Shown here: positions 8,899 to 17,722 of the stretch, in pieces
Layout of the letters: every line of letters begins with the position of its first letter
Position numbering within the stretch: position 1 is the stretch's first letter
From: Clostridium polyendosporum
GTDB lineage: Bacteria > Bacillota > Clostridia > Clostridiales > Clostridiaceae
Reading direction: 5' to 3'
Assembly (NCBI RefSeq): GCF_018332455.1
Contig: NZ_BOPZ01000003.1
Location: forward strand, 155,987-219,986
DNA: 64,000 bases
Made by a program: the position numbers and the translations under genes
The notes under the pieces: model-generated
The model's input: the letters and a program-made list of their open reading frames with translations, nothing else
The model's database searches: none
Told to the model about the DNA's origin: nothing

Positions 8899-9567
8899 CT
8901 AAAAAACCTTATAATTTCCTTTATAAATAGATATATTTCCTTCATGTATTTTTACTATATCACCAAAAAATTCAATCTTATTATCAATAACTGCTATACC
9001 ATATCCATCACTACAGCAATATATTTTTTTTCTGTGCTGTAATGAATAATCTATAAGCATAGGTAAATATTGAGTATTTTCTTGCCAGTGAGGAATGAAA
9101 GTAAAATCAACTAAAGATAGAAATGTTGCGTCTTTTACAGGTGGTTCTTCACCAACTATTAAGGATGCAATAGCTATATCTTCAGTCATTAAAATACCTC
9201 CAGCACTTACTCCGACTAAAATGCCACCTTGTGAAACATACCGTTTTAATATCTTATTCATATTTCTCTTTTTAAGAAGATATAGTAATTTATTTGTATC
9301 ATCACTACATAGATATATTGCGTCACAATTTAAAATATTATCTGTTATTGTTGAATTAAATTCTTCTTCTAAATCAAAATATAATATATTAGATAGACCT
9401 AAACCCCTATAAAAAAACATATTACTATTAAAAACTTTTCTCATACTATCTGAATTGAATGAAATATAACCCACTTGAGCCCCTTTTTTACCTATGGTTG
9501 ATAATAGGAGCTTATTTACAGAATCTTCTCTATGTGAATTTAATTTACTTAATAAAAACAATTTCAT
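8899..9567 (-). CDS. Peptidase E / cyanophycinase-like S51 family protein
   Basis: A 222-residue protein with the class I glutamine amidotransferase-like fold of peptidase family S51. The nucleophile elbow GVSAGG is at about 120, and a histidine in FTFIPHWQE (about 158) is a candidate partner. Family members cleave Asp-containing dipeptides or cyanophycin; the substrate here is unknown. The ATG at 9567 begins a conserved first strand MKLFLLSKL. The gene is single and AT-rich, with no operon partner. Confidence 0.75.
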   Translation of the reverse strand: MKLFLLSKLNSHREDSVNKLLLSTIGKKGAQVGYISFNSDSMRKVFNSNMFFYRGLGLSNILYFDLEEEFNSTITDNILNCDAIYLCSDDTNKLLYLLKKRNMNKILKRYVSQGGILVGVSAGGILMTEDIAIASLIVGEEPPVKDATFLSLVDFTFIPHWQENTQYLPMLIDYSLQHRKKIYCCSDGYGIAVIDNKIEFFGDIVKIHEGNISIYKGNYKVF

Positions 9568-9675
9568 TTTTTTGCCCCCTAACCCCTAATATTTGATTGT
9601 ATATTATTTATATAATTCTATAATATGTATGTTAAAATATTATTTATTACATATCGTTATACAATAATATTACTT

Positions 9676-9712
9676 CTGTCATTTCACTTTATAAAATAAT
9701 AGCAAACAAAAT
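9676..9712 (+). repeat. Dispersed palindromic repeat family A, copy 3
   Basis: The sequence TGTCATTTCACTTTATAAAAT followed by AATAGCAAACAAA matches the second hairpin and tail of the family. Confidence 0.55.
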
Positions 9713-9715
9713 AGC

Positions 9716-9747
9716 AAGCCAGTATTGAGAAAATCTCAATACCGGCT
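9716..9747 (-). terminator. Hairpin after the 103-residue hypothetical gene
   Basis: AAGCCGGTATTGAGA pairs with TCTCAATACTGGCTT around TTT on the minus strand. The T-run that follows is poor, so it may be a terminator or an mRNA 3' stabilising hairpin. Confidence 0.6.
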
Positions 9748-9751
9748 TATA

Positions 9752-10063
9752 TCATTGTTTGTATATTCTACCCTCATAATATTCTTCATTATCATCTTGA
9801 TAAACGTCAATCTCTATATATGCACCTTGAAGAGAAGTTACAGAATTCTCTATCTTAAACCCTTCTATGCTTATAGTCTCAATTTCATTATTTTGATTTA
9901 TACAGGTTGCCAAAGTTATATACTGATCTTCCTCAGAATCATATGACGCAACAATCTTTAAAATTCTGAAATTTGCCTTCTTTAATAGCTTTTCACCACC
10001 ATCTAGTAACTCAATTTGTTCCATTTCATAATTATTATATGTTTTATAACTTTTATGAAACAT
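9752..10063 (-). CDS. Hypothetical protein, 103 residues
   Basis: No family was recognised. The protein is acidic, without a signal peptide or membrane segment, and predicted mostly beta: ITLATCIN, ETISIEGF and GAYIEIDVYQDDNEEYYEGRIYKQ look like successive strands ending in a short C-terminal strand. The ATG at 10063 has a strong GGGGAGG at the right distance, so the gene is probably real. It stands alone between palindromic repeats, next to genes carrying the structured RNA elements. Confidence 0.65.
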   Translation of the reverse strand: MFHKSYKTYNNYEMEQIELLDGGEKLLKKANFRILKIVASYDSEEDQYITLATCINQNNEIETISIEGFKIENSVTSLQGAYIEIDVYQDDNEEYYEGRIYKQ

Positions 10064-10160
10064 ATTGCCTCCCCAAAACTAATGCTACTATTAAATATAT
10101 GTTGAATAATATTACTTATACTTTTATCTTCTAAATATTTTTTTATTCTCCATACATGAA

Positions 10161-10200
10161 TTTGAGCCGGATTTCACTTTGTGAAACAGCAGCAAATAAA
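10161..10200 (+). repeat. Dispersed palindromic repeat family A, copy 4
   Basis: Contains the best hairpin core GATTTCACTTTGTGAAAC followed by AGCAGCAAATAAA. It is adjacent to copy 5. Confidence 0.6.
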
Positions 10201-10221
10201 TCTTATTAAATATTGACGCCA

Positions 10222-10262
10222 CTCAAATTTCACTAAATTTTACTTAGTAAAATAACAACAAG
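10222..10262 (+). repeat. Dispersed palindromic repeat family A, copy 5
   Basis: A diverged tandem copy: AAATTTCACTAAATT runs into TTTACTTAGTAAAATAACAAC, retaining the symmetrical core and the AACAAC tail. Confidence 0.5.
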
Positions 10263-10279
10263 AAAAAAATAATTAATTT

Positions 10280-10825
10280 CTATATATATAAATCAATATT
10301 CTCCATATATTTCAACCACTTATTACATAAACAAGTAAGTTTTTTAGTAGAAATTATCCTTTCCAATATCTTTGCTTCCTTACAAGCTAAGTCGAATTCT
10401 TCTGTTGAAATATCACCGTTATTTAGTGCCTGATACAGTTCATCTTCATCTAATAGAAATATATCACCACTTGGCAACACTGCTAAATCTAATAAAAGAT
10501 CATCCCAGTAAGCCATCCCTTGATCGGTCACCCCATTTTCTTTTGTAATATCAAAATACCATTCAATTATATTATCGTTATTATCAAACATAGTAGTAAG
10601 CGAATAATTTGCATTTAACGGAGTAATTTGAAGCCACTTGTATCCTTTGTCGGCTAGAATTAAATCTATACCTTGAATATTTTTAATCAAAGGCTCTTTT
10701 ACCTTATCTAAATATATTAAAGATATATAACCATTAAACTCCTCATCATTTATACATGCAAGCTTAAATCTCTTTTCTAGCACTCTCTGCCATTGAGGTC
10801 TATTGGCATATTTTCTTGTTATCAC
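10280..10825 (-). CDS. DUF402 domain protein (possible nucleoside phosphatase)
   Basis: A 181-residue protein. The core YSLTTMFDNNDNIIEWYFDIT and YWDDLLLDLAVLPSGDIFLLDEDEL carry the acidic positions typical of DUF402, a fold whose characterised members hydrolyse nucleoside tri- and diphosphates. The N-terminal RKYANRPQWQRVLEKRF is also family-like. The GTG start at 10825 has no ribosome-binding site nearby; GAGAGG (11116-11121) lies beyond the second RNA element, about 290 nt upstream. An ATG two bases earlier runs at once into TGA and is not used. Function is inferred from the family only. Confidence 0.75.
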   Translation of the reverse strand: MITRKYANRPQWQRVLEKRFKLACINDEEFNGYISLIYLDKVKEPLIKNIQGIDLILADKGYKWLQITPLNANYSLTTMFDNNDNIIEWYFDITKENGVTDQGMAYWDDLLLDLAVLPSGDIFLLDEDELYQALNNGDISTEEFDLACKEAKILERIISTKKLTCLCNKWLKYMENIDLYI

Positions 10826-10833
10826 ATTGATAC

Positions 10834-11108
10834 CGTTACCAAAAATCTATAAAACCTTATAAAAAAAATATAAAAGCCTATAAATTTTGTTTCTTTCCTA
10901 CTATAGTGTCCCATTTTGCCTAAGCTACTCTGGTTTGCTGTAATACTCCATAGGCTTTACCACCTTTTAGTAGGGGATATAACGACTTCCCAATTATATA
11001 TGTGTACGTTGCGAAAAACCTCATGGGCGTTTACATTCACAATCATTAAAGTACATATATAATACAAAATCAAGACTTTTATTTTAATCACATTAGATTT
11101 TCGTAACG
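10834..11108 (-). ncRNA. Structured RNA element, copy 2, between SD and start codon
   Basis: About 275 nt, related to the element at 8456-8739. The closing stem (11094-11108 with 10834-10849) is identical to copy 1. Internal stems: 11051-11059 with 10997-11007, 11036-11042 with 11009-11015, 11029-11032 with 11016-11019, and 10969-10974 with 10897-10902. Relative to copy 1, GTGC/GCAC becomes GTAC/GTAC, AAAG/CTTT becomes AAAC/GTTT, and TTCACAA becomes TTCGCAA (G-U), so pairing is kept. The element separates the GAGAGG site from the GTG of the DUF402 gene. Confidence 0.8.
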
Positions 11109-11113
11109 GATTT

Positions 11114-11152
11114 CACCTCTCTTTCATTATAAATTTTTATAAACTTTATTTA
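11114..11152 (-). promoter_or_regulatory. Conserved leader with distant ribosome-binding site, copy 2
   Basis: AAATTTATAATGAAAGAGAGGTG is nearly identical to the leader of copy 1, including GAGAGG at 11116-11121 and the TATAAT. It directly abuts the closing stem of the RNA element. Confidence 0.6.
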
Positions 11153-11300
11153 ACTGTTATTAACGTCCCAAACCATAATAAAATTAAATATAACACTAGT
11201 TTATATATTGTTATTCTACATTTCTTATATTTCTTATATTTCTACAAAACATATAAAATTCCTTTGTGAAATAAAACTTAATAGTCTTTATACATACTAA

Positions 11301-11332
11301 GTTTTACTTTGTGAAATGAAAACAAATAAAAA
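11301..11332 (+). repeat. Dispersed palindromic repeat family A, copy 6
   Basis: GTTTTACTTTGTGAAATGAAAACAAATAAA matches the core hairpin and the trailing ACAAATAA. Confidence 0.55.
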
Positions 11333-11425
11333 GAGATTACTCTCAAAGCCTAAAAATTGCTCTTGAGTTAATCCCTATTACCTTAATACTATGTTTTTTC
11401 TTTTTTTTAATCACCTTAAAATAAG

Positions 11426-11476
11426 TAAGTAGACTTATGAATAAAGCTAAGCATTCATAGAACCTACTCAGCTTTA
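11426..11476 (-). terminator. Hairpin downstream of pdp, possible terminator
   Basis: AGTAG plus CTTATGAAT can pair with ATTCATAG plus CTACT to make an interrupted stem about 80 nt after the pdp stop codon. The T-tract is weak, so termination is only probable. Confidence 0.4.
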
Positions 11477-11553
11477 TCTAGATTTCGCTTTTTTAAATGA
11501 TTCCAAATAAGAAAGTTAGAAATCATAATAAATATATACGCTAAACACCTATT

Positions 11554-12858
11554 CTAATATACAATATCGTAAATTAAAGGTATATTATTTTCCATTAAAT
11601 CTGATATTATATAACTTTTAACTAAATCTTCAACAGCTTTTTTACCCTTATCTCTATCATTAGCATGAATAAATGCTAAAACATCTCCCACCTCTACTTT
11701 ATCTCCTCTTTTTTTATTTAGTACAATTCCAACCGCAAGATCTATTACATCTTCTTTAGTAGTTCTTCCAGCGCCTAATTCCATTGCTATTAATCCTATT
11801 TGCTCAGCATGAATTTTTGTAACATATCCTGTCTTAGAAGCTACTACGGGAATTATATAATTTGCTTTCGGTAATCTTGTTGTATCATCTATACAACTTA
11901 TATCGCCACCTTGTGCATTAACAAATTCCTTTAATTTATCTAGTGCCTTTCCAGAGACTATAGTATTCATTAACATTGTTTTAGCCTCATCTAAATTTGT
12001 AGTTTTACCAGATAAAATTACCATATTGCTACCTAATGTAATACAAAGCTCAAGTAAATCTTTTGGACCGTTACCTTTTAATGTATTAATCGCTTCTTCA
12101 ACCTCTAGTGCATTACCTATGGCTAACCCCAACGGTTGATCCATATCTGAAATAACGGCTATTGTTTTTCTTCCCACCGCTTCACCTATGCGTACCATTT
12201 CTTTTGCAAGCTCATGTGCTGATTCTGATGTTTTCATAAACGCACCTTCTCCAACCTTAACATCAAGTACAATACTATCTGCACCTGCTGCAATTTTCTT
12301 GCTCATTACACTTGATGCAATCAAGGATATATTATCCACAGTTGCTGTAACATCTCTGAGAGCATAAAGCTTTTTATCTGCAGGTGCTAAATCTGCCGTT
12401 TGTGCTACCACAGCGATCTTTATTGAATTCACATTATTAATAAATTGTTGTTTACTAAGATTAACTGAAAATCCCTTAAAAGATTCTAATTTATCAATAG
12501 TTCCTCCAGTATGACCAAGACCTCTCCCTGACATTTTGACAACAGGAATTCCTAGTGCTGCTACCATAGGTGCTAATATCAAAGTGGTAGTATCTCCTAC
12601 GCCACCAGTGGAATGCTTATCAACTTTTATTCCTTTTATTTGAGAAAGGTCTAAAGTGTCACCTGAATTAACCATAGCCATAGTTAAATCGGATGTTTCT
12701 TTGCTAGTCATTTTATTAAAAAATATAGACATTAAAAGAGCCGATACTTGATAATCTGGCACATCTCCCTTTGTATAATTTTCTATAAAATAGTTTATTT
12801 CTTCGGTAGATAATTCCTCACCATTTCTTTTTTTTAAGATTATATCGTACATTCTCAT
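11554..12858 (-). CDS. pdp: Pyrimidine-nucleoside phosphorylase
   Basis: This enzyme splits thymidine, deoxyuridine and uridine with phosphate for pyrimidine salvage. It has 434 residues. The phosphate-binding signature [19 protein letters not shown] (about 105) and the preceding [16 protein letters not shown] are diagnostic, and the C-terminal domain ends with a biotinyl-like barrel containing [16 protein letters not shown]. The ATG at 12858 has GGTGGAGG upstream; an in-frame start 18 nt earlier lies inside this site. It stands alone, without the deoC or nupG neighbours often seen. Confidence 0.94.
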   Translation of the reverse strand: MRMYDIILKKRNGEELSTEEINYFIENYTKGDVPDYQVSALLMSIFFNKMTSKETSDLTMAMVNSGDTLDLSQIKGIKVDKHSTGGVGDTTTLILAPMVAALGIPVVKMSGRGLGHTGGTIDKLESFKGFSVNLSKQQFINNVNSIKIAVVAQTADLAPADKKLYALRDVTATVDNISLIASSVMSKKIAAGADSIVLDVKVGEGAFMKTSESAHELAKEMVRIGEAVGRKTIAVISDMDQPLGLAIGNALEVEEAINTLKGNGPKDLLELCITLGSNMVILSGKTTNLDEAKTMLMNTIVSGKALDKLKEFVNAQGGDISCIDDTTRLPKANYIIPVVASKTGYVTKIHAEQIGLIAMELGAGRTTKEDVIDLAVGIVLNKKRGDKVEVGDVLAFIHANDRDKGKKAVEDLVKSYIISDLMENNIPLIYDIVY

Positions 12859-12876
12859 AATTTTTCCTCCACCCAA

Positions 12877-13153
12877 AACAACACGTTAAGTCTTCCGCAT
12901 TTATAATAAAATATTTTAATATAATAAATTAAATATAAATACTAATAAATAACACTATAATTTTTAGAAATCTAAAAAAACAAAATTACTTATAAATCTC
13001 ACTAGTAATTAACATTGTTTTTTATTAATATTTTCTCAATTTCTCTTATGATTAATACAGTGAGAATTTATCTTTTTTCCTTAGGTTCCGCCTTAAAAAT
13101 ATTAGAAAACATATTATTGTTTTTGTCTTTTCCTAAGCAATTATAAAAACCTC
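12877..13153. other. Intergenic region between spoIIM and pdp, nothing identified
   Basis: A 277-bp very AT-rich gap. No convincing promoter, riboswitch or reading frame was found. It should hold the spoIIM terminator and the pdp promoter. Confidence 0.4.
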
Positions 13154-13783
13154 TTATACGTATATTTTAGTTATTATAAATTTAATTAAATTCGGTATTA
13201 TATAAGTCTCTACAAAAACGCCCAAAATCAAGAGAAAAAAACAAACTATATAAAGATTAAAATATTGAGACATATATTCTTTTGTTTGGTGAGCTTTATT
13301 TATTTTACCTTTTAGTTTTACTATGGAAAGCTGTATAGAAAAAGCAGAACATACTATGAAACAAGGTACATATATTAAATTTTGAGGTATTACTGCAATT
13401 AAAGCTAGTCCTATTCCTTTTGTTCCTAAAATGTTTATTATGAGTGAGAATGTAAAGCCTATTAAAAAGCCCTTAAAAAGTATAAGAATCAAAATAATAG
13501 GTGCTCCAACTACCAATAACCCAATAACAAACACCCCAAGAAGAAGTAACAAATTATTTCTTAATGCCTCAGTTAACAAGAACTTGTAATCTATTGGTTT
13601 CTCACCAATTACCGTCATAAAATTATTAAAATACGATGCTAAATCATTTCTACTCAAATCACTCATATAAAATACAGTATATATTCCTAAAACTACACCT
13701 ACGGTAAAAAACGTGAAAATAGTTAGGTATAATATTTTATTATCTCTTATATTTTCATTAATCTTATCAAGAAATGTGTTCAT
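13154..13783 (-). CDS. spoIIM: Stage II sporulation protein M
   Basis: A 209-residue membrane protein of the DUF95/SpoIIM family. With SpoIID and SpoIIP it remodels septal peptidoglycan during engulfment. Hydrophobic segments lie at about 20-40, 75-105, 108-130 and 175-200, with the family motif FKGFLIGFTFSLIINILGTKGI in the middle. An ATG at 13783 has AGGGAGGTAAAAAG just upstream. In Bacillus spoIIM is likewise close to the Nudix gene, which is the upstream neighbour here. Confidence 0.88.
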   Translation of the reverse strand: MNTFLDKINENIRDNKILYLTIFTFFTVGVVLGIYTVFYMSDLSRNDLASYFNNFMTVIGEKPIDYKFLLTEALRNNLLLLLGVFVIGLLVVGAPIILILILFKGFLIGFTFSLIINILGTKGIGLALIAVIPQNLIYVPCFIVCSAFSIQLSIVKLKGKINKAHQTKEYMSQYFNLYIVCFFLLILGVFVETYIIPNLIKFIITKIYV

Positions 13784-13883
13784 CTTTTTACCTCCCTACT
13801 ACCCATTAATTAATACTATGTATTCAAATAACAAGTTATACTAATTTATGTAGGCTATAATATAAAAGATGAACACAGAAAAG

Positions 13884-14408
13884 TTAAGATATATAGATCA
13901 ACGAAGCCATAGTTTTAGCATCTTCAATCTTTCCTTCTTTGATCATATTTTTTATTTCTTTAATTGAGTATATTTTTACATTTATAAACTCATCATCATC
14001 AAAACAAGCTTTTCCACTAGCTAATTTAGTAGCTTTAAAAAGATGAATATATTCGTCACAAAATCCTGGCGCAGGAGCAAATTTACCCAGATATACAAAA
14101 GAATCACTCTTGTAACCAGTCTCTTCTTCCAATTCTCTCTTAGCACATTGAAGAGGGTCTTCACCTATGTTAATTTTACCTGCTGGAATTTCTAATAAAA
14201 TCTTTTCTACTGGTTTTCTAAATTGTTCAACCATAAGTATTTTGTCATCATCAATAAATGCTAATATTGCGACAGCGCCTGGATGTCTTATCATATCACG
14301 TTTAGCTTGTTTTCCATTAGGAAGTTCCACTATGCTATTTACGATTGTTAAATAGTCTCCCTGATAGACAAGTTCTTCCTTTATAGTCTTTTCATACAAA
14401 TCTTCCAT
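13884..14408 (-). CDS. nudF: Nudix hydrolase, ADP-ribose pyrophosphatase type
   Basis: A 174-residue protein that probably hydrolyses ADP-ribose to AMP and ribose 5-phosphate. The Nudix box runs from GKINIGEDPLQCAKRELEEE to TGY, matching GX5EX7REUXEEXGU. N-terminal strands LVYQGDYLTIVNSIVELPNG and the later GKFAPAPGFCDEYIHLF fit the ADP-ribose subfamily. The ATG at 14408 has GGGAGGTAAGTA upstream. It is next to spoIIM, as in other Firmicutes. Confidence 0.9.
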   Translation of the reverse strand: MEDLYEKTIKEELVYQGDYLTIVNSIVELPNGKQAKRDMIRHPGAVAILAFIDDDKILMVEQFRKPVEKILLEIPAGKINIGEDPLQCAKRELEEETGYKSDSFVYLGKFAPAPGFCDEYIHLFKATKLASGKACFDDDEFINVKIYSIKEIKNMIKEGKIEDAKTMASLIYIS

Positions 14409-14557
14409 TACTTACCTCCCATTATATATTTCTTTTATTAAGAAATAAAGTACAATTGCTTTTTCTTAAATTTTACAACACCTAAATAACTATTTAATAT
14501 ACTTTAATCACAAATTTATATTAGATAGCTTTTTACTAAATATTCTAAATTAAAATT

Positions 14558-14962
14558 TTAAATTATCTTTATTAAAATGTAACTGGTTATTATAATCCAA
14601 ATACATATTATAATACCTCCAGCAACCCAATTTTTAGGCTTACCTTCATTAAAAATATATTCTGATTGTTGTCTACATTCATTCATAATATCGCTTGGTA
14701 TTAGTTTTATAACAAAAGCAATAGCAAGTGGTAATAGAATCAAATCATCAAGATATCCCAATATGGGTATAAAATCAGGTATTAAATCAATAGGACTTAA
14801 AGAATAGCCTACTACTAATATTGAAATTAATTTTGCATAAAAAGGTACGTCTGGTCGTTTAGATGCCAAATATAATGCTCCAATCTCTTTTTTTATTTTT
14901 TTGACTATTTGCTTAATCGTTGAAAACCAAGTTTTAAATTTTTTATTTAATTTATTATCCAT
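14558..14962 (-). CDS. DUF1232 (YkvA-like) membrane protein
   Basis: About 134 residues. The DUF1232 core is the segment PFYAKLISILVVGYSLSPIDLIPDFIPILGYLDD, which contains the family motif SPIDLIPD. A second hydrophobic helix at the C-terminus (WVAGGIIICIWIIITSYILI) suggests membrane attachment. The start is placed at the ATG at 14962, which has GAGAGG upstream, rather than an in-frame TTG 12 nt earlier. Function of the family is unknown. Confidence 0.82.
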   Translation of the reverse strand: MDNKLNKKFKTWFSTIKQIVKKIKKEIGALYLASKRPDVPFYAKLISILVVGYSLSPIDLIPDFIPILGYLDDLILLPLAIAFVIKLIPSDIMNECRQQSEYIFNEGKPKNWVAGGIIICIWIIITSYILIKII

Positions 14963-14974
14963 AAAACCTCTCAA

Positions 14975-15337
14975 GATTAACTAATTTCTTATGCTGTAAT
15001 AACTGCAATTAATATTAAATCATAGATTAATTATATACTAATTATAGCTTACCAAACTAGTTATAGGTTATTCTTTTGACAAATATAAATAGGTAAGAAG
15101 TTTTTGATAGTTGGCGATTTGGTGGACAAACCCCAAAAACTAAAGTCTTTTGAAAAACTTTATTAATGTAAAAAATCCTCCTTAATATTATATTATGTAT
15201 AATACTAAGAAGGATTTTTCTTACATTCTTACTTTATTCGCTTCATATTAAGTGCTTATAAGCTTAATGCTCTTAAATCTAGATGTGTTTTTCAATCAGT
15301 ACATCCGAACATACTAGAAATGACTTGAATACATCGC
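14975..15337. other. Intergenic region between spo0A and the DUF1232 gene
   Basis: The 363-bp gap contains the long terminator hairpin. A weaker segment at 15085-15160 (AGTTTTTGATAGTTGGCGATT) has no recognisable gene or RNA family. Confidence 0.4.
15170..15221. terminator. Long hairpin terminator between spo0A and the DUF1232 gene
   Basis: A stem of about 20 bp with a few mismatches runs AAAATCCTCCTTAATATTAT to the complementary AAGAAGGATTTTT strand, with T-runs on both strands. Downstream of spo0A on the minus strand it is the expected terminator. Confidence 0.85.
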
Positions 15338-16153
15338 TTAGCTTACTTTATTTTTAAGTCTTAACTTATCAGCTACCATAGCAATAAACTCTGAATTTGT
15401 TGGCTTGCCCTTATCATTGTGAATAGTATATCCAAATAGCTTATTAATTGCTTCAACTTGGCCTCTTCCCCAAGCAACTTCAATTGCATGCCTTATTGCT
15501 CTTTCAACTCTACTAGCTGTAGTATTATATTTTTTTGCGATTGAAGGATATAGCTCCTTTGTTACTGCTGATAAAAGCTCCATATCATTCACTACCATGC
15601 TTATAGCTTCTCTTAAATACATGTATCCTTTTATATGAGCTGGCACTCCTATTTCGTGAATAATGTTTGTTATTTCTGATTCTAAATCAACTGGTTCTTT
15701 TCTTGCTTCTACCTTAACTTCTGGAGGTTCAACAAATGATATGGTTTTTCTATTTGTATCGCTAGATATAGTATTATTAAACATTTGTCTAATTCTCTTT
15801 GTAAAGACATCCATATCAAAAGGTTTTACAACATAATAATCCGCTCCAAGAGTTATTGCTCTTTGTGTAATTTTATCCTGTCCAACTGCTGAAAGAACTA
15901 TAATTCTTGGCATTGGACTTAAATTCATTGTATTTAACTTCTCAAGAACACCTAAACCGTCCAGGTGAGGCATTATTATATCTAATACAACCAAATCCGG
16001 TTTCTTCTCTTCAATAAGTTTTAATGCTTCAAGTCCATCCTTTGCAATTCCAGTTACGATAATATCTCTTTGGTTTAATAAATAATCATTTAATATGTTA
16101 CAAAATTCTTTATTATCATCTGCTATTAAAACTGATATTTTTGATTCTTGCAT
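15338..16153 (-). CDS. spo0A: Sporulation master response regulator Spo0A
   Basis: Spo0A, once phosphorylated, activates and represses early sporulation genes by binding 0A boxes. It has 271 residues. The receiver domain has the acidic pair in IADDNKEF, the phosphorylated aspartate in [12 protein letters not shown] (about 56) and the conserved lysine in VVKPFDMD. The C-terminal DNA-binding domain carries the diagnostic [17 protein letters not shown] (about 220). The ATG at 16153 has GGGGAG upstream. A sigma-H promoter overlaps a 0A box upstream. It follows spoIVB, the conserved order. Confidence 0.98.
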   Translation of the reverse strand: MQESKISVLIADDNKEFCNILNDYLLNQRDIIVTGIAKDGLEALKLIEEKKPDLVVLDIIMPHLDGLGVLEKLNTMNLSPMPRIIVLSAVGQDKITQRAITLGADYYVVKPFDMDVFTKRIRQMFNNTISSDTNRKTISFVEPPEVKVEARKEPVDLESEITNIIHEIGVPAHIKGYMYLREAISMVVNDMELLSAVTKELYPSIAKKYNTTASRVERAIRHAIEVAWGRGQVEAINKLFGYTIHNDKGKPTNSEFIAMVADKLRLKNKVS

Positions 16154-16197
16154 AAATTTCTCCCCTTCACACTCTATTCCAATTATTAACAATTATT

Positions 16198-16224
16198 TTA
16201 TTCGACAAATCACCATTTATTCCT
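16198..16224 (-). promoter_or_regulatory. spo0A: Sigma-H promoter with overlapping 0A box for spo0A
   Basis: On the minus strand AGGAATA (16218-16224) and GTCGAATAA (16198-16206) are 11 bp apart, fitting the sigma-H consensus exactly. TGTCGAA at 16201-16207, inside the -10 region, is a consensus 0A box, which suggests that Spo0A regulates its own promoter. Confidence 0.82.
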
Positions 16225-16274
16225 TCTTTTAATAAAAAAAAGTTTATAAAATTGTTGGATTCGATAAATTAAAA

Positions 16275-16314
16275 GATAAAAGATATCCGAAGGATACCTT
16301 CAAAGGATATCTTT
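16275..16314 (-). terminator. Terminator after spoIVB
   Basis: AAAGATATCC pairs with GGATATCTTT and contains a nested GAAGG/CCTTC hairpin; TTTTATCTTTT follows on the minus strand. It separates spoIVB from spo0A. Confidence 0.85.
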
Positions 16315-16344
16315 ATAAATTATAACACAATTCTTATTTTTTTA

Positions 16345-17535
16345 TCAATTAATTATATTAGCATCTTTTAACATCCATTCAATATAAATACCATATCCCA
16401 AATCTGGCTTATTAATTAATACATGGGTTACAGCGCCTACAATCTTATCATTCTGGATTATAGGACTTCCACTCATTCCCTGAACAATTCCTCCTGTTTT
16501 AGATAGAAGTCTTGAATCTGTAACTTTTATAATCATACTTTTGGGACCAGGTTTCTCCTGTGGAAGCAGTTTTACTATTTCTATATTATATAAGCTAGGT
16601 CCATTTTCATCAACAGTAGTAATTATTTGTGCTTTTCCTTCTTTAAGTTCATGTCTAAGTCCAACTTTCAACGGTCTATTAATAGGTTTATTAACAATAG
16701 ATTTGTCGGATGTCCCAAATATTCCACATATTGTATTATTAACAATATTACCAATTGGTTTATCTTCTTCTATAAAAACTCCTTTTAATTCCCCTGGTGT
16801 TCCTTTTTGTCCTTTTCTTACACTTATAACAGAAGTATCAACAATCTTTCCTTCTTTTATTTTTAAAATCGTATTAGTATCATAATCAGTAATTGGATGG
16901 CCTAAAGCACCAAACTTATTTGTTTTTCCATCATAAAATGTTAATGTACCGACACCTGCTGTAGAATCTCTTACCCATAAACCAATTTTATATTTATCAT
17001 CATTTGTTGCTTTTACACCCTCTATTGTTTTATTGATTTTTTCACCATTTCTATCAATTACAATATCCAAAGATGACTTTTTTGCAGAATTTAACTTTCG
17101 TATAAGATCTCTTGAACTTTCTATTTCTTCTTCATTTACTTTTAAAATTATATCTCCAAGTTCAATACCTGCTCTTTTACTTGGACTTTCAACCTTTCCT
17201 TCTAAAGTTTCTATATCTGAAAACCCTACAACTAATATGCCTATGGTGTTTATTTTTACTCCTATACAAGATCCACCAGGATATAATTCTATGCCATCTA
17301 CTTTGCTTGAAGAAACAGATTTTACGTCAAATAAACCTAATAATTTAACATTAGACTGTATTTGTTCTCTATTTAAAGTATTATATATATTAGAATAGGT
17401 AAAGATATTTTTGAAGGAAATAGTATTATTATTAAAATTTGTAGGTACTTTTTGTATAGAAGAGAATATACAAAAGCTTAATAAAATCACTGGAGCCAGA
17501 ACATAGCAAAGTTTTCTTATAAGCTTTTTATCCAT
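16345..17535 (-). CDS. spoIVB: SpoIVB serine peptidase (S55)
   Basis: SpoIVB is secreted from the forespore and triggers pro-sigma-K processing by the SpoIVFB complex. It has 396 residues: an N-terminal membrane anchor (about 8-25), a PDZ domain (about 95-165, with SPSKRAGIELGDIILKVNEEEI) and the S55 peptidase domain. The catalytic histidine is in LGHPITD and the serine in GMSGSPII (about 355). The ATG at 17535 has a GGAGGAG upstream. It sits before spo0A, as in most endospore formers. A weak sigma-G-like site may lie upstream. Confidence 0.96.
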   Translation of the reverse strand: MDKKLIRKLCYVLAPVILLSFCIFSSIQKVPTNFNNNTISFKNIFTYSNIYNTLNREQIQSNVKLLGLFDVKSVSSSKVDGIELYPGGSCIGVKINTIGILVVGFSDIETLEGKVESPSKRAGIELGDIILKVNEEEIESSRDLIRKLNSAKKSSLDIVIDRNGEKINKTIEGVKATNDDKYKIGLWVRDSTAGVGTLTFYDGKTNKFGALGHPITDYDTNTILKIKEGKIVDTSVISVRKGQKGTPGELKGVFIEEDKPIGNIVNNTICGIFGTSDKSIVNKPINRPLKVGLRHELKEGKAQIITTVDENGPSLYNIEIVKLLPQEKPGPKSMIIKVTDSRLLSKTGGIVQGMSGSPIIQNDKIVGAVTHVLINKPDLGYGIYIEWMLKDANIIN

Positions 17536-17582
17536 TTTATCTCCTCCTTTTCTGTTTTTAAGTTACCCACTTTTTACTTGCT

Positions 17583-17615
17583 ATATGCTATAGTAACTTT
17601 GTTATTCTAGACAAT
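17583..17615 (-). promoter_or_regulatory. Possible forespore (sigma-F/G) promoter of spoIVB
   Basis: On the minus strand AGAATAA is followed after about 15 bp by CATATAG, a partial match to the sigma-G pattern. The match is imperfect and it is listed because spoIVB is a known sigma-G target. Confidence 0.3.
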
Positions 17616-17663
17616 TTAAATAAAAATATACTAATTTTATGATTAAGTTAAAAATTTAAGAAA

Positions 17664-17698
17664 CAAAAAAATAGAACTTATTAATCAGTTCTATTTTT
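17664..17698 (-). terminator. Terminator after recN
   Basis: AATAGAACT pairs with AGTTCTATT (17687-17695 with 17670-17678) and is followed by a seven-T run on the minus strand, 25 nt past the recN stop codon. Confidence 0.9.
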
Positions 17699-17722
17699 CC
17701 TATATTTTCAATATTTATGTAT

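Noticed and set aside
10825..10827. ATG at 10827 as start of the DUF402 gene
   Set aside because: It is out of frame and followed at once by TGA; the GTG at 10825 opens the family-like protein.
8725..11108. Start-stop upstream frame (ATGTAA or ATGTGA) just after the closing stem in both copies
   Set aside because: The distance from the GAGAGG site is about 22 nt, too far for initiation, and the triplet may be part of the stem.
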